Source: Pirellulaceae bacterium
Lineage (GTDB): Bacteria > Planctomycetota > Planctomycetia > Pirellulales > Pirellulaceae
DNA: 39,355 nucleotides
Assembly: GCA_016784735.1 (NCBI GenBank)
Contig: JADHUC010000082.1
Coordinates: 1 to 39,355, forward strand
Reading direction: 5' to 3'
A model generated the notes under the pieces. The model worked only from the letters and a program-made list of their open reading frames with translations, was not told the DNA's origin and did not search any database. Positions within the stretch are counted from its first letter, which is position 1; every line of letters begins with the position of its first letter. A program made the position numbers and the translations under genes. Positions 7,711 to 19,564 of this stretch are shown piece after piece.

Positions 7711-8099
7711 AAGCGACCCTCGATAGGCTACCGTGCCGAAAACCGGCCGAGAGAGATGCCGCATTATAGCAGTTAGAACGACGAAAGAAGAGCCACACAG
7801 CTTGAGGCCGCGTTACACGTCCCCAGCAAATCTAGCCGGATTTCTCACGACCAGGGGATTTGGCGACACTGTGTTTCATCGCAACCCGAAGCGTAAGCGA
7901 GGACAACTCGCGTATCGGCCCTCGCTTACACTTCGGGTTACGATGGACTCGCGAGAAATCCGGGCTAGTTGTTGTGTCCGGCGCAGTTTGGGACAATTCT
8001 TGCAGAAACTGCGCCCGAAACAACCTCATTTGACGCTAAGAGTATTAGTGCGACTGCCTAACTTGCGTCACGCCCCGTAATCCTTGCCGGAGGTGGTAT
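7711..8099. other. Divergent intergenic region with a palindrome
   Basis: This lies between the AAA+ gene (minus) and the first WD40 kinase (plus), so it must hold both promoters. I see no gene. It contains the palindrome at 7881-7941 and, at 8089-8093, the GGAGG ribosome-binding site for the kinase. Confidence 0.6.
7881..7941. repeat. AACCCGAAGCGTAAGCGAGG palindrome, copy b
   Basis: The left arm GCAACCCGAAGCGTAAGCGA begins at 7881 and the inverted right arm ends at 7941, with a loop of about 16 bp and few mismatches. It is closely related to the palindrome at 1332-1388. Confidence 0.65.
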
Positions 8100-11000
8100 A
8101 TGGCTGACCGGTACAGCGGCGATTATTCGGAAAATGAACATCTGAACGAAATCATCGCCAAGTACCTGGCGGCTAGCGATGCTGGTAAGGCACTCGATCG
8201 GCAGCAGTTTTTGGATCAGCACCCAGATCTGGCGAACGAGCTTGCGGCGTTCTTCGCCGATTACGACAAGATGGAGCAGTTGGCCAAGGCGGCTGAACCG
8301 GCGGCTCAGCCCGAAAGAGAAAAGGCCGGCTTGGATGCCCCTACACTGCCTCCCGGCCAGCCTGTCACCGAGGCGGTGACCATTCCGCCAGCACTGGGTT
8401 CTCAGGGCGCAGACGAAGAAGCAACGCTCCCGCCGAAGGCCGTGTCCACGTCCAGCGAGGGCAGCGAGCAACTAGCCCCAGTCGGAACAAAGGTCCGTTA
8501 CTTCGGCGACTACGAATTGCTAGAAGAAATCGCTCGGGGCGGGATGGGCGTGGTCTACAAGGCGCGGCAGGTCAGCCTGAACCGCATCGTGGCGCTGAAG
8601 ATGATCCTGGCCGGCCAATTGGCGAGCGAAGAAGATGTCCAGCGATTTCATGCCGAGGCGGAAGCGGCGGCCAACCTGGACCATCCGGGCATCGTGCCTA
8701 TCCACGAAGTGGGCCAGCACGAAGGGCAGCACTATTTCTCGATGGGCTTTGTCGAAGGAAGCAGCCTGTCTGCCAAGGTCGCCGACGGTCCGCTTCCGCC
8801 CAAGAAAGCGGCAGAGCATACCAAGAAGGTCGCGGAAGCCGTGGCCTTTGCCCACGAGCACGGTGTAATCCATCGCGACTTGAAACCGGCCAATGTGTTG
8901 CTGGACGCGAAAGACCAACCGAGAGTGACCGACTTCGGATTGGCAAAGAAAGTCGAGGGTGACAGCGGTCTCACGGTCACCGGCCAAATTCTGGGCACGC
9001 CTGGGTACATGCCGCCGGAGCAGGCGTCGGGCAAGATCGACGAGGTGACCGAGACGGCGGACGTCTATTCGCTTGGAGCGATTCTGTACAACCTGCTGAC
9101 CGGCCGTCCGCCGTTCCAGGCGGACAATCCGCTAGACACGTTGATGCAGGTTCTCGAACGCGAACCGGTCTCGCCGCGAACGCTCAATCCCAAGGTTCCA
9201 CAAGACCTGGAAACCATTTGCCTCAAGTGTCTGGAGAAAGATCGCCATCGTCGGTACGCATCGGCGCAGGATCTGGCTGACGAGCTGAAACGCTTCGCCC
9301 GCGGCGAGCCGATTTTGGCGCGGCCCATCAGCAGATTGGGCCGTGCCTGGCGCTGGTGTAAGCGAAAGCCCGTGGTAGCAAGCCTCGGTGCTGCCTTGGT
9401 GTTGCTGCTGCTCATTCTGGCTGTGGCAGGTCCGCTGGTAGCGATCAGACAGACGTCGCTTGTTGCCAGCGAAACCAGAGCCCGGGAGACGGCGGAGGAA
9501 GCCCGCACGGCCGCGGAAGAAGCGCAGCGGCAGACTCGCCGCCATCTGTACGTGTCGGACATCATGCTAATCCAGCAGTTCTGGGACGAGGCAAACACTG
9601 GCACGATGATGGAGTTGCTAGACCGCCACCGGCCCGGACCGAACGAAGAAGACCTGCGCGGCTTCGAGTGGTATTACTGGTGGCGGGCGTGTCATCGTTA
9701 CGAGACGACCGTCGAGCATGACAGTGTGCGATCGCTCGCCGTTTCTCCGGATGGAAAGACGCTCGCTTCCGGGGGCGCAGACGACGGCATGGTCAAGCTC
9801 TGGGACCTAGCCACCGGCGAACTGAAACGCTGCTTGTATGGTCATACGGGTCGACTCCTAAGTTTGACGTTTTCGCCCGATGGCGAGACGCTGGCCTCAG
9901 CCGATTCCGACTCCGCCGTCAAGCTGTGGGAGGTTGCCACCGGCGAATTGAGACGCCCACTCAAGGGCAGTACGGCCCGGACTTCGTGCGTGGCCTTCTC
10001 ACCCGACGGCAAGACGCTGGCAACTGCAGAGAAACGCACGGTCAAGCTATGGGATGTGGTCACGGGCGAGCTGAAGGTCGATGTCAATGCGCGCTCCAAC
10101 GCCCATTCCGTCGCGTTTTCTCCCAGTGGCCGCGCTCTGGCGATCGGAACTGAGTCTTGGGTGTGGGTGTACGACTTGACCACCCGAGAACTCAAGAGCG
10201 TCGACACACAAGTGGACGCGATTTGTGTAATCTTCTCTCCCGATGGCAAGACACTGGCCGTGGGTTGCGGCGACCGGACCGTGAGAGTGTGGGACTTGGT
10301 CACCGACGAGCTAGGGACCACCTTCAACGGACACCAAAACGCAGTCTGGTCCGTGGCTTTTTCCCCCGATGGCAGAACCTTGGCCTCGGGAAGTTGTGAC
10401 AACACAGTCAAGTTGTGGGACATGGTCACTGGTAACTTGAAGCAGACTCTCAAGGGACATCCTAATTGGGTGACTGCCGTCGGGTTCTTCAATGGGGGCA
10501 AAAACTTGGCCTCGTCAGGATTTGACACGACCGTGAGGTTGTGGGATTTGGATAGCGGCGAGCTAGAGATGGCCTTGGTCGGGCATAGTATGGTCTTTTC
10601 CGTCGCGTTTTCGCCGGATAGCAAAACCTTGGCCTCTGCCGGTCGTGTATCCGACAGCCCACGCGGGGTCAAGCTGTGGGATGTGGCTACCGGGCGACCG
10701 GAGATCGCCCCCGGCGAGCTGGGATCGCACGATGGAAGAGTCTGGTCCGTCGCGTTTTCACCCGACGGCAAGACGTTGGCCACAGCGAGCGCGGACACGA
10801 CGGTCAAGCTCTGGGAAGTCGCGTCCCGTAGACTAGCAGGCTCTCTCAAGGGGCATTCTTGCGATGTCCACTCAGTAGCCTTTTCTCCCGACGGTGGCAC
10901 GCTGGCTTCAGGGGACTCTGGTGGGGTTGTCAAGATCTGGGATGTGAACACCGGAGAGCCGAAGATCTGCTTTGGCGGAGAGCGCACCGAGGCGGAATCG

Positions 11001-12530
11001 CATGACGTAACGGTCTGGTCCGTAACCTTTTCTCCAGACGGCAAGAGCTTAGCCTCAGGGCAGGGGAAGACGGTGAGGTTGTGGGACGCGGTTTCGGGCA
11101 AGCTAGGAACCATCCTTGAGGGACACTCGGCCGATGTGCGCTTTGTCGCGTACTCTCCCGAGGGCAAAACCTTAGCCTCAGCCAGCAATGACGGCACGGT
11201 GAAGTTATGGGACTTGGCCGCCGGCAGGTCGGCCGGCACTCTCAAGGGTCACGGGAGCGCCGCTCTGTGCTTGGCTTTTTCCCCCGATGGCAACACGTTG
11301 GCCTCAGGCAGTGCTGACTCCACCGTGAAGTTGTGGAACGTGCCCACGGGTGAGCTGAGAGCCACCCTGAAAGGACACGTGGGCACTGTCAGTTCGGTGG
11401 CGTTTTCGCCTGACAGCCAAACGCTGGCTTCGGGGGCCTATGACGGAACGGTGAAGCTGTGGCGAGCAGCGAGCGAAGAGGAGGTATCGGTGGACGATTC
11501 TCAATCGTTCGCTGCTGACTCATCTGGGCCGGATGCTGTGGCATGGCACCAACGACAGGCTGAGGATTGCCGACAGACGCACCAATGGTCTGCTGCCATG
11601 TGGCACGTTGAGCGATTGATTACCCTGGAGCCAAAGGAGGGACGCCACTACGCAGAGCGAGCCAGCGTGCACAGAGCTGTGAAAAAGTGGGACAAAGCCT
11701 TGAGCGATTACGGAACCGCTCTAGAACTAAGGTCGGACGACGCGGAGATTTGGTGTTGGCGGGGCGATCTATACGCCAAGCAAGGCCAACTGGATAGGGC
11801 CACCGCAGACTATACAGCCGCCATCCAGTGGAACCCGAACCACCGGCTGGCATTCGTGGCCCGCGGGATGCTTCATGGGCGGCGTGCCAAATGGCAAGAC
11901 GCGGCTGCCGACCTCGACCGGGCCATCAAGCTGGGCCCTTCGGATCGCCGGATCTGGTACGTATGCGGATTCGTGCATGCAGAACTTGGCGATCTGCCGC
12001 GATACCGCCAATTCTGCCGCGATCTGCAGGCTTGCTTCGGCGAGACTCGGGACCCCGTGGCCGCCGAGCAGACAGCCAAGCTTTGCCTGCTGGTCCCGAA
12101 CGCCGTGGACGACCGAACGCTCCCGTCCAAATTGGCCGAAAGAGCAATAGGCGCGGGTCCCGATCACTCGTTGATGAGATTCTTTCAGTTGGTGAAAGGT
12201 ATGGCCGAATACCGAGATGGTCAATTCGCCAGTGCCATCCAGTGGCTCGGCAAGAGCTATGACCTCTGCGCCAAGTCCGGGAACACCTATCCAGAAACGT
12301 TGGATTGTCTCTTCCTGGCGATGGCGCATTACCAGTTGGATCAGGTTGACGAGGCACGTGATTGGCTTGGGAAAGCGCGCCAGATCATGGATACCCGATT
12401 CCCCACAATCGAGAGTGGCGATCTTGGCGACAACTGGCATGATCGGCTGAGCTGCCAGGTAGTCCGCCGCGAGGCCGAGTCGCTGCTGAAGACGAACAAC
12501 GCACCAGCAGCGAAATCGGAGACGGAATAG
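8100..12530 (+). CDS. Transmembrane Ser/Thr protein kinase with 14 WD40 repeats and TPRs
   Basis: This 1476-residue protein starts at the ATG at 8100, 6 nt after GGAGG. Residues about 14-65 form an acidic helical region ([20 protein letters not shown]) common to planctomycete kinases. The kinase spans about 138-405: GGMGVVYKA, Lys167, HRD Asp260, DFG Asp278, [10 protein letters not shown]. All key residues are present. One membrane helix lies at about 424-449. Residues about 535-1124 hold 14 WD40 repeats, most with FSPDG and KLWD, enough for two seven-bladed propellers. TPR-like helices follow from about 1145. The repeats should face outward and bind protein or envelope partners; the ligand is unknown. 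The paralogous kinase gene starts 82 nt downstream and is probably co-transcribed. Confidence 0.92.
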   Translation: MADRYSGDYSENEHLNEIIAKYLAASDAGKALDRQQFLDQHPDLANELAAFFADYDKMEQLAKAAEPAAQPEREKAGLDAPTLPPGQPVTEAVTIPPALGSQGADEEATLPPKAVSTSSEGSEQLAPVGTKVRYFGDYELLEEIARGGMGVVYKARQVSLNRIVALKMILAGQLASEEDVQRFHAEAEAAANLDHPGIVPIHEVGQHEGQHYFSMGFVEGSSLSAKVADGPLPPKKAAEHTKKVAEAVAFAHEHGVIHRDLKPANVLLDAKDQPRVTDFGLAKKVEGDSGLTVTGQILGTPGYMPPEQASGKIDEVTETADVYSLGAILYNLLTGRPPFQADNPLDTLMQVLEREPVSPRTLNPKVPQDLETICLKCLEKDRHRRYASAQDLADELKRFARGEPILARPISRLGRAWRWCKRKPVVASLGAALVLLLLILAVAGPLVAIRQTSLVASETRARETAEEARTAAEEAQRQTRRHLYVSDIMLIQQFWDEANTGTMMELLDRHRPGPNEEDLRGFEWYYWWRACHRYETTVEHDSVRSLAVSPDGKTLASGGADDGMVKLWDLATGELKRCLYGHTGRLLSLTFSPDGETLASADSDSAVKLWEVATGELRRPLKGSTARTSCVAFSPDGKTLATAEKRTVKLWDVVTGELKVDVNARSNAHSVAFSPSGRALAIGTESWVWVYDLTTRELKSVDTQVDAICVIFSPDGKTLAVGCGDRTVRVWDLVTDELGTTFNGHQNAVWSVAFSPDGRTLASGSCDNTVKLWDMVTGNLKQTLKGHPNWVTAVGFFNGGKNLASSGFDTTVRLWDLDSGELEMALVGHSMVFSVAFSPDSKTLASAGRVSDSPRGVKLWDVATGRPEIAPGELGSHDGRVWSVAFSPDGKTLATASADTTVKLWEVASRRLAGSLKGHSCDVHSVAFSPDGGTLASGDSGGVVKIWDVNTGEPKICFGGERTEAESHDVTVWSVTFSPDGKSLASGQGKTVRLWDAVSGKLGTILEGHSADVRFVAYSPEGKTLASASNDGTVKLWDLAAGRSAGTLKGHGSAALCLAFSPDGNTLASGSADSTVKLWNVPTGELRATLKGHVGTVSSVAFSPDSQTLASGAYDGTVKLWRAASEEEVSVDDSQSFAADSSGPDAVAWHQRQAEDCRQTHQWSAAMWHVERLITLEPKEGRHYAERASVHRAVKKWDKALSDYGTALELRSDDAEIWCWRGDLYAKQGQLDRATADYTAAIQWNPNHRLAFVARGMLHGRRAKWQDAAADLDRAIKLGPSDRRIWYVCGFVHAELGDLPRYRQFCRDLQACFGETRDPVAAEQTAKLCLLVPNAVDDRTLPSKLAERAIGAGPDHSLMRFFQLVKGMAEYRDGQFASAIQWLGKSYDLCAKSGNTYPETLDCLFLAMAHYQLDQVDEARDWLGKARQIMDTRFPTIESGDLGDNWHDRLSCQVVRREAESLLKTNNAPAAKSETE

Positions 12531-12612
12531 GCAACGCAGCCCCCAGTCCCACAAGTGGCCAAGACGCCACTGATGTGCAGCCAGACGCGATCGGTCCCGG
12601 CAGAGGTGAAGC

Positions 12613-15600
12613 ATGAGTAACGACGACATCGTAAACGCTTCCGGCAACGAACATCTAAACCAGATCATCGCCGAGTATCTGGCGGCTACCGATTCGGGTG
12701 AGGCACTCGATCGGCAGCAGTTCTTGGATCGGCATTCAGATCTGGCGGACGAGCTTGCGGCGTTCTTTGCCGATTACGACAAGATGGAGGAGTTAGCCAA
12801 GGCGGCCGAACCGGCGGATCAGGCCGAAAGAGAGAAGGCCGGCCTGGATGCGCCTACACTTCCTCCCGGCCAGCCGGTCACCGAGGCGGTGACGATTCCG
12901 CCAGCACTCCGTCCGCAGAGCGCCGTTGAAGAGGAAACGCTGCTGCCGAGGAATGTGGACACGTCCGGTGGGGGCGACGAGCAGGTAGCTCAAGTCGGAA
13001 CGAATATCCGTTACTTTGGCGACTACGAAATACTGGAGGAGATCGCTCGCGGCGGTATGGGCGTCGTGTACAAGGCGCGGCACGTCAAGCTCAACCGCGT
13101 TGTGGCGCTAAAGATGATCCTGGCGGGCCAATTGGCCAGCGAAGAAGACGTCCAGCGGTTCTATACCGAAGCCGAGGCCGCCGCCAACCTGGACCATCCT
13201 GGCATCGTGCCGGTTTACGAAGTCGGCCAACACGAAGGGCAGCACTATTTCTCGATGGGCTTTGTCGAAGGGTGCAGCCTGTCTGCCAAGGTCGCCGACG
13301 GTCCCCTGAACGCTGGCGAATCGGCGCAATTGGTCAAGTCGGTGGCCGAAGCGGTCCAGTGCGCACATGAGAAAGGCGTGATTCACCGCGATCTGAAACC
13401 CGCAAATGTCCTTCTCGATGAGAATGGCCAGCCTCGCATCACTGACTTTGGCTTGGCCAAGCGTGCCAGCGGCGAAAGCGATCTGACAGACACCGGTCAG
13501 GTGCTCGGCACGCCCAGCTACATGCCACCTGAACAAGCCGCTGGGAAGCTTGATGAGATCGGTCCGGCTGCGGATGTGTATGCGTTGGGCGCGATCCTGT
13601 ACACACTCCTGACCGGAAGACCTCCATTTCAAGCCGCGAATCCGATCGACACCCTCATGCAAGTGCTCGACCAGGAGCCGGTGGCGCCCAGTACGTTGAA
13701 TCCGAGGGTCCGGCGAGACTTGGAGACCATCGCGCTGAAGTGTCTGGAGAAAGATCCACGACGACGTTACGCGTCGGCACAGGATCTGGCGGATGAGTTG
13801 GACCGATTTCTGAACGGCCGGCCAATCCTCGCACGGCCCATCGGCGCCCCTGGCCGGGCGTGGCGTTGGTGCAAGAGACGGCCGGTAGTTGCCGGACTCG
13901 GCGCCGCGGTGACCTGCCTGGTGCTTTTCGTGGCGATTGCTTCTCCGCTGGTGGCGGTGCGGCAGACCTCGCTTCGTGAGGTCGCTGACACGCGTGCCGA
14001 GGAGGCTCGACTTGCCAAGGAGAAGACCGAGGTGACGCTGGTCGACATGTACACTTCGGCTGGTCTTGTGGCCGGCGAACGCGGGGAACCGGCCCAGGCC
14101 GTGCTCTGGTTTGCCAACGCCACCCGGCTGGCTGGCACCGATCCCCAGCGAGAGCGAGCCAATCGCATCCGGGTGCGGACCTGGAGTCGTCAGGCCCCCA
14201 CACCGGTCCGCGCGCTGTGGCACGACGGCCAGCGACTTCGGAGCATTCAGTTCCACGCCGAGGGGAAGCACCTGGTAACGCTGACCAAGCTAGACAAGTG
14301 CACCGTTTGGGATCTTCAGAGCGAACGCCCGTTGCCTTTGCCCGGCGGCGACCGGCCGGTGCGCAGTGTCGCCTTCAGCCCGGACGGCCGCTGGCTCGCG
14401 TTGGGCTTGCCGCAGGGGAACGTCGAGATCTTCAGCTTCCCCGCCGCTGAGCTGCTCCACCGAATCGAACACCGCGGTTCGGTCGCGGCCCTGGCGTTCA
14501 GCCGCGATGGAAACCGGCTCGCCGCGGCGAGCAACGTGGTGCGGGTTTGGGATTGCCAAAGCCACAGTTTTGCCGCGCCGGAGCTGGTGCATCCACGACC
14601 AGTCCTCGCCCTGGCGTTTTCCGCAACCGGCGACCGGCTGCTGACCGGCTGCGAAGACAATACGGCACGTGTCTTTGTGATTGCGGGCCAATCCGCCCGG
14701 GCAGAGCCCTTGTTCCCTCCGGTTCCGCATGGGCTCGGAGCGTCGTCTTGGCTCATACCGATTGCTCCCACCTTTATCGATCAGGATCGTGGCCTGCTGA
14801 CGGTGACTGACTCCAACACGGTGGCCTGGCGCGACGCCGGGACCGGCGAACAGATCCGGCCTGTTCCCTCGGAGGCGAGCACCGTCAAATTCCTCGCCGT
14901 GAGTCCCGATGGGCGGCACTTCGCGTTGGGCGGCTGGGTAAAGACTTCGCTTTGGGACGTCGCAGCCGGCCGTCGTGTTGGCAACCAAACGAGTCAACCA
15001 GGCATGGTGTACTCGGCCACGTTCAGCCCGGACGGAACGACATTGATTACCGGAAGCGCGAACAACGTGCGACCATGGTCGGTCCCCGCCGGTGAACCGG
15101 CGGGACCGGTTCTACGGCATCAAGGGGGGGTCCACCACACTGCGTTCTCGCCGGACGGCAAGCTCGTGGCCACGGCGCAATACGACGGATTGGTCCGCGT
15201 CTGGAGTACTCCCCAGGGCAATCACCCCGATCAGCGGCTACCGCTGGACGGTACAGGCTGCTCGGCCAGGTTGAGCTGCGACGGGTGCTACCTGATCGCG
15301 ACGGGCTCGAGCTGGTTTAGCACCAATTTGCCTTGGACGCGCGTGTTCGATGCAAAGACCTTTCAGCCGGCCGGACCGCCGTTGAGGCCGGGCGGGATCC
15401 TCACCGGCGCCGATCTCTCGCCCGACGGCCGTCACGCCGTTACTCTAAACTCGCTGGGCCAGGCGCATTTCTGGGACTGGAGCACGGGAGAGCGGCCCTT
15501 TGATCCTGTGGCGATGCCCTCCGAGCCCCGCGCGGTCCGATACACTTCAGACGGGCGGCGCGCGATCGTGGCCTGCAGTGCTGGTCAGGTGCTGGTCATC

Positions 15601-17985
15601 GATCCGGCCACAGGGCAGGTCACGAGGCGTTTGCAGCATGGCACCGTGCCTCGCGCCACAGCGGTAGAGCGAACTAAAGCAACACATGGCTATCTCGACG
15701 TCAGCTTCGACGGCCGCAGATTCCTTTCGTGCTCGATCGATAAGCTCGTCCGAGTTTGCGATACCGCTACCGGCAGGCCGTGCTATCGTCCTTTGCAGCA
15801 CGAGAAGACGGCTGAAATGGGCCGCTTCTCGCCGGATGCCCGGCTCCTGTTAACGACAGCGGACTGCACGGTGCGAATCTGGGACGCAACGACCGGTGGT
15901 TCAACGGGCTCTGCAATGCCCCATCCCGATAGCGGTATCTTCGACGCCTGCTTCAGTCCCGACGGACAGTACGTCTTGACTGCCTGCGGAGACGGCATGG
16001 CGCGGTTTTGGGATTGGCGGACCGGGGCCATGGTCTGTCCGCCATTCCAGCATGCACAACGAGTAACCGGCGTTGGCTTCACGCCAGATGGAAATTTCGT
16101 ACTAACGGCCTCTATGGATTCGACAGCTCGGGCGTGGGAGTGGCACACGGGCAAACCGGTCACTCCCCCACTTTCCATCGGCCACTACGGCTCTCGGGTC
16201 ATCACGACTCCCGACGGGAGCCACGCCTTTGTCAGCGGCTCGGCACCGTTCATCGCTGTCTTCAGCTTAAGCGATTTATACGGTCGCGACGAGATGGAAC
16301 TGGGTGACCTTTGTACGCTGGGCGAAATCCTCACCGGGCAGCGACTCCACAAAGGCGGCGACGTGGCCAACCTGACGGGGGGCGAATGGCTCGATCGCTG
16401 GCGCCGCTTCCGGCAGCGTTATCCCGAGTACTTCCGCCTTGATTGGCCTCCGGAACAGATCATTGCCTGGCACCAACTGCAGGCGGACAAGTACCTGCGC
16501 GCCAAGCAATGGTCCGCGGCAGTCTGGCACCTTGACCGTCTCATTGCGCACGAACCAGAGAACTGGCGACACTATGACCACCGGGGCTGGGCGTACGGCG
16601 CGCTGGGTCAAACGGACGCGGCCGCCGCCGACAAGGCAAGAGCCTCTGCACTGATGCCGCCAGAGACAGTGCTGTCTCTACTGGAAACCCGGATCCGAAG
16701 CATCGCCCAAGCCAGTCCCCAAGAGCAACAGAAGACGTTGGCCGACTTGAAGGCCCATCTGGTCGCGAAGGCCGAAAGCGGGCTGGACCAAGAGGATGTT
16801 CGTTGGGCCATGACCATCGCAGACAGCATCCAGCAGAGCGCGGGCAGCGAGTTGGCGGCCAGTACGTACCAGAATTTCGCCGAGGTGATCGGCAAAAGCG
16901 AGTACGAATCGTCCGCCGATGTCGCCAAGAAGATGCAGGGAATCGCCCGGCGGCTCGTGCTGGTGGGCAAGGAGGTGGAATTCCATGGGCACAAGCTCGA
17001 TGGTACTCCGTTCGACTCGTCCGTCTGCCAAGGGAAGGTGGTCCTGGTCGATTTCTGGACCACCTGGTGCCCCTACTGCTGGCCCGAGATCACGAACGCC
17101 AGGAGAAACTACGAACTCTACCACGATCGCGGTTTCGAAGTCGTTGCCGTGAATCTGGACGAAGACCGGCAGAAGCTGGAGCAGTTTATTCAACGAGATG
17201 CTGTCCCCTGGACCGTCTTACACACGGACGGCGCCGGCTGGAAACACCCGATGGCCGTCCATTACGCGATTTCGTCGGTTCCCACGATGTTCTTGGTGGG
17301 CCAGGACGGCAAGGTTGTGTCGACCGAGGCCCGAGGTCGACAACTGGACCAACTGCTGGAGCGGCTCCTCGGTCCACCGTACGTTCCCCAAGGAAGGCTC
17401 TCGTATATCGACTTGGAGCCCAAGGCGAATCAGAAACTCGCTGAAGAAATCGGGGACCAAAACCCGGGGAACGACCTCGCGGAGCTTCCGCAGGGGGAGC
17501 AGACGTTCGGTGGCGTCAAGTTCCAGATCGGTGACAGCTTCTTGCACTTGGGAAGCGCGAACCTCCCTCAGAAGCCGCAAGAGGTGAACGGAATTCAGAT
17601 CAACACAAAGTTTACATCGCTCTACATCCTCCATGGCACTCAACGTGGTTCGGTTCCGGACCATACACTGATCGGGAAGTACCAGGTGAACTACAACGAC
17701 GGTACGCAGGAGACGATCCCCATCGTCTGCGGCGAGGACCTGCGCGACTGGTGGAACAAGGATCAGTCAAGGCCCGTTTCACGCGGGACGGTCGTCTGGG
17801 AAGGGAGCAACGCGAAGGTCAGATCCAGTAATGTGACCCTTCGCCTATATCTGACCAAGTGGACGAACCCCCAGCCTGAAAAAGAGGTCGCCACCATCGA
17901 CTATGTCTCGACCAACACCATCGCGGCACCTTTCTGCGTCGCGATGACGGCGGAAGAGCCGGCCAAACCTGAACCCGATGGATGA
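12613..17985 (+). CDS. Transmembrane Ser/Thr kinase fused to WD40, TPR-like, thioredoxin and a C-terminal beta domain
   Basis: At 1790 residues this is the largest protein here. Its first 450 residues parallel the preceding kinase position by position: Lys167, HRD Asp260, DFG Asp278, membrane helix about 424-449. A looser WD40-like region follows at about 530-1225 ([22 protein letters not shown]), then a TPR-like segment near 1285-1340. Residues about 1455-1590 are a TlpA/thioredoxin-like domain with [13 protein letters not shown] (Cys1486, Cys1489) and SVPT with the cis-Pro at 1557. The last 180 residues ([10 protein letters not shown], later LRDWW) resemble a beta-sandwich NPCBM-like module. 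If the helix is the only membrane crossing, the redox Cys pair is extracytoplasmic while the kinase is cytoplasmic. The ATG at 12613 has AGAGGTG upstream. The stop lies 8 nt from the convergent FHA gene. Confidence 0.9.
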   Translation: MSNDDIVNASGNEHLNQIIAEYLAATDSGEALDRQQFLDRHSDLADELAAFFADYDKMEELAKAAEPADQAEREKAGLDAPTLPPGQPVTEAVTIPPALRPQSAVEEETLLPRNVDTSGGGDEQVAQVGTNIRYFGDYEILEEIARGGMGVVYKARHVKLNRVVALKMILAGQLASEEDVQRFYTEAEAAANLDHPGIVPVYEVGQHEGQHYFSMGFVEGCSLSAKVADGPLNAGESAQLVKSVAEAVQCAHEKGVIHRDLKPANVLLDENGQPRITDFGLAKRASGESDLTDTGQVLGTPSYMPPEQAAGKLDEIGPAADVYALGAILYTLLTGRPPFQAANPIDTLMQVLDQEPVAPSTLNPRVRRDLETIALKCLEKDPRRRYASAQDLADELDRFLNGRPILARPIGAPGRAWRWCKRRPVVAGLGAAVTCLVLFVAIASPLVAVRQTSLREVADTRAEEARLAKEKTEVTLVDMYTSAGLVAGERGEPAQAVLWFANATRLAGTDPQRERANRIRVRTWSRQAPTPVRALWHDGQRLRSIQFHAEGKHLVTLTKLDKCTVWDLQSERPLPLPGGDRPVRSVAFSPDGRWLALGLPQGNVEIFSFPAAELLHRIEHRGSVAALAFSRDGNRLAAASNVVRVWDCQSHSFAAPELVHPRPVLALAFSATGDRLLTGCEDNTARVFVIAGQSARAEPLFPPVPHGLGASSWLIPIAPTFIDQDRGLLTVTDSNTVAWRDAGTGEQIRPVPSEASTVKFLAVSPDGRHFALGGWVKTSLWDVAAGRRVGNQTSQPGMVYSATFSPDGTTLITGSANNVRPWSVPAGEPAGPVLRHQGGVHHTAFSPDGKLVATAQYDGLVRVWSTPQGNHPDQRLPLDGTGCSARLSCDGCYLIATGSSWFSTNLPWTRVFDAKTFQPAGPPLRPGGILTGADLSPDGRHAVTLNSLGQAHFWDWSTGERPFDPVAMPSEPRAVRYTSDGRRAIVACSAGQVLVIDPATGQVTRRLQHGTVPRATAVERTKATHGYLDVSFDGRRFLSCSIDKLVRVCDTATGRPCYRPLQHEKTAEMGRFSPDARLLLTTADCTVRIWDATTGGSTGSAMPHPDSGIFDACFSPDGQYVLTACGDGMARFWDWRTGAMVCPPFQHAQRVTGVGFTPDGNFVLTASMDSTARAWEWHTGKPVTPPLSIGHYGSRVITTPDGSHAFVSGSAPFIAVFSLSDLYGRDEMELGDLCTLGEILTGQRLHKGGDVANLTGGEWLDRWRRFRQRYPEYFRLDWPPEQIIAWHQLQADKYLRAKQWSAAVWHLDRLIAHEPENWRHYDHRGWAYGALGQTDAAAADKARASALMPPETVLSLLETRIRSIAQASPQEQQKTLADLKAHLVAKAESGLDQEDVRWAMTIADSIQQSAGSELAASTYQNFAEVIGKSEYESSADVAKKMQGIARRLVLVGKEVEFHGHKLDGTPFDSSVCQGKVVLVDFWTTWCPYCWPEITNARRNYELYHDRGFEVVAVNLDEDRQKLEQFIQRDAVPWTVLHTDGAGWKHPMAVHYAISSVPTMFLVGQDGKVVSTEARGRQLDQLLERLLGPPYVPQGRLSYIDLEPKANQKLAEEIGDQNPGNDLAELPQGEQTFGGVKFQIGDSFLHLGSANLPQKPQEVNGIQINTKFTSLYILHGTQRGSVPDHTLIGKYQVNYNDGTQETIPIVCGEDLRDWWNKDQSRPVSRGTVVWEGSNAKVRSSNVTLRLYLTKWTNPQPEKEVATIDYVSTNTIAAPFCVAMTAEEPAKPEPDG

Positions 17986-17993
17986 ACCGTACT

Positions 17994-19247
17994 CTACCCG
18001 ACCCACTCGCTCCAGTCGGCATCCAGGCTATTGAACTTGCCGACCCGGTCCAGGTCACGGAGCAACTCGGCCGGCGTCTGGTGACGGTCCCTCGGATCCT
18101 TCTCCAGCGCTCGCATCACCACGTGATCCTGGAACATCTCATTGATCGAAAGCTGATGTTCTCGGGGTTTGACCGGCGCGGCCTCGCGCACCAAACGAAT
18201 CAGTTCCGGCAGCGACTTGCTTTCAAATGGGGGCTTTCCGGTCAACAACGCGTACACTGTCGCCCCCAAGCCATAGATGTCGGAACGGCAATCAACACCC
18301 TCGCTTCCCCGCGTCCGCTCGGGCGACATATAGGGCACGTCGCCAACGATCTGGCCGGGCTGAGTAACCTGTTTTGCCAACGTTCCCTCCAATGCCTTGG
18401 CCAGCATCAAGTCGCCCAACAGGCACGCCTTGTCCTTGTGACGCCGGAGAATGTTGGTGGGCGTGACGTTGCGGTGGATGATTTTTTGGTCGTACGCCTC
18501 GGCCAAGGCCCGGCCGATATGCACGGCCACTCGCCAGACCTCGCGCCAGTCGAGCATGCCGGCAAAACCCATGCGATCGATCACCTGAGTCAGACTTTCG
18601 CCGTCCACATACTCCATGGCCGCGTAGCAGTAGGGACCCTTCTTGCCAGCGTGGTAGAGCTGGACGATGTTCGAGTGGCGAATGGGCAACATGGTCTTCA
18701 TACCACGCACGAACCGCTCTTTCTGCTCCTCGCTGTTGGTGAAATCGGGCGTGAGCACCTTCACAGCGGCCACCCGGTCGTTTTCCGTGTCGTACGCTTT
18801 GAACACCATGCCCGAAGTACCGGCAGTGATGATTTCATCCAGCCGGTAATTGTGCAGCGACTGGCCCACCAGATCTTTCAACGGCGGCACCTTGGGCTGC
18901 GGCTTGGGGCGCCCGAGTAGTTGTTCGCCGCCCAAAGTTGTCGGTTCGTGCGTGCTCTCGAACTGGTAGCGGATTCGCGTGTCGCCAACCTGGAACATCT
19001 CACCGGGTTTGAGTTCATGCTGTACGGTTTTCTCCCCGGCCACAAACGTCCCGCTGGAACTGCCGGCATCCAGCAGTATCACCTTGCCGCCGTCCATCTG
19101 CACGCGACAGTGGACCCGCGACATGCGGGGATCGTTGATCTGCGTGTCACTGGCCTGCCCGCGGCCAATGGCCAGCGTCTGGCCATCCTCGATCGGAAAA
19201 GTGCGGCCCTTCTCCGGTCCGGCGACGATCACGAGTTGACATTGCAT
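17994..19247 (-). CDS. FHA-domain protein with a kinase fold that lacks the catalytic Asp (pseudokinase)
   Basis: The 417-residue protein has an N-terminal FHA domain (about 1-100), which binds phosphothreonine peptides: GRG at 28-30, the SRVH motif at 43-46, and the SSSGTF strand. A kinase fold follows at about 120-400, with glycine loop AGTSGMVFKA and VAAVKVL. The catalytic loop reads HRN with Asn260 where active kinases have Asp. The DFG site reads DLM, with Asp279 kept but Phe and Gly changed. YMSPE and the DIYGLG helix are normal. So ATP may bind while phosphotransfer is doubtful; a scaffold or reader role is more likely. No membrane helix is seen, so it is probably cytoplasmic. The ATG at 19247 follows AGGGAGC. 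It converges with the thioredoxin kinase gene, and decayed copies of its two ends lie at 1510 and 19565. Confidence 0.85.
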   Translation of the reverse strand: MQCQLVIVAGPEKGRTFPIEDGQTLAIGRGQASDTQINDPRMSRVHCRVQMDGGKVILLDAGSSSGTFVAGEKTVQHELKPGEMFQVGDTRIRYQFESTHEPTTLGGEQLLGRPKPQPKVPPLKDLVGQSLHNYRLDEIITAGTSGMVFKAYDTENDRVAAVKVLTPDFTNSEEQKERFVRGMKTMLPIRHSNIVQLYHAGKKGPYCYAAMEYVDGESLTQVIDRMGFAGMLDWREVWRVAVHIGRALAEAYDQKIIHRNVTPTNILRRHKDKACLLGDLMLAKALEGTLAKQVTQPGQIVGDVPYMSPERTRGSEGVDCRSDIYGLGATVYALLTGKPPFESKSLPELIRLVREAAPVKPREHQLSINEMFQDHVVMRALEKDPRDRHQTPAELLRDLDRVGKFNSLDADWSEWVG

Positions 19248-19564
19248 TGGAAGCTCCCTGATCTAAGTGTCGGCCTGTTTGGGTGACGGAAACGAGACAC
19301 GGTAGCTGGAGAAGGGGAAAGGCACTTATTGCGTATCTGCAATTATCTGCGCCTGGTTGCCGCTGTCCACAACGCCTCTGGCAAAAGAAACCTATAGCCG
19401 GCAAGCGGGAACGCCGCTTTTCGAACGATTGGCCCGCCGCCCGGATTCCGTTCACGCAAATACGCGTGATCCAATCGTGTTCGTGGCAATCAGTAAACGC
19501 TGACGTAGCAACATCAATCGTCGATAGAGTCTACCACAATCGCCCAGTCTATGGGTAAGGCTAC
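19248..19564. other. Intergenic region upstream of the FHA gene
   Basis: No gene is recognised. It must contain the FHA-gene promoter. The open frame that continues from the FHA-head remnant into this region (down to 19452) loses all FHA similarity below 19565. Confidence 0.5.

Noticed and set aside
9842-11245. Long minus-strand open frame (467 codons) across the WD40 region
   Set aside because: It is antisense to the WD40 repeats and stays open because the repeats have a regular base pattern. It has no domain and no ribosome-binding site.
9700-11470. Regular DNA repeats suggestive of a CRISPR array or minisatellite
   Set aside because: The period of about 125 bp is the WD40 protein repeat in an intact frame. 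There are no short identical repeats with unique spacers, and no cas gene is present.
18461-18480. Asn in place of the catalytic Asp in the FHA kinase as a sequencing error
   Set aside because: The DFG motif is also degenerate in the same protein, so two independent errors would be needed. I treat it as a real pseudokinase feature, to be confirmed with homologues.
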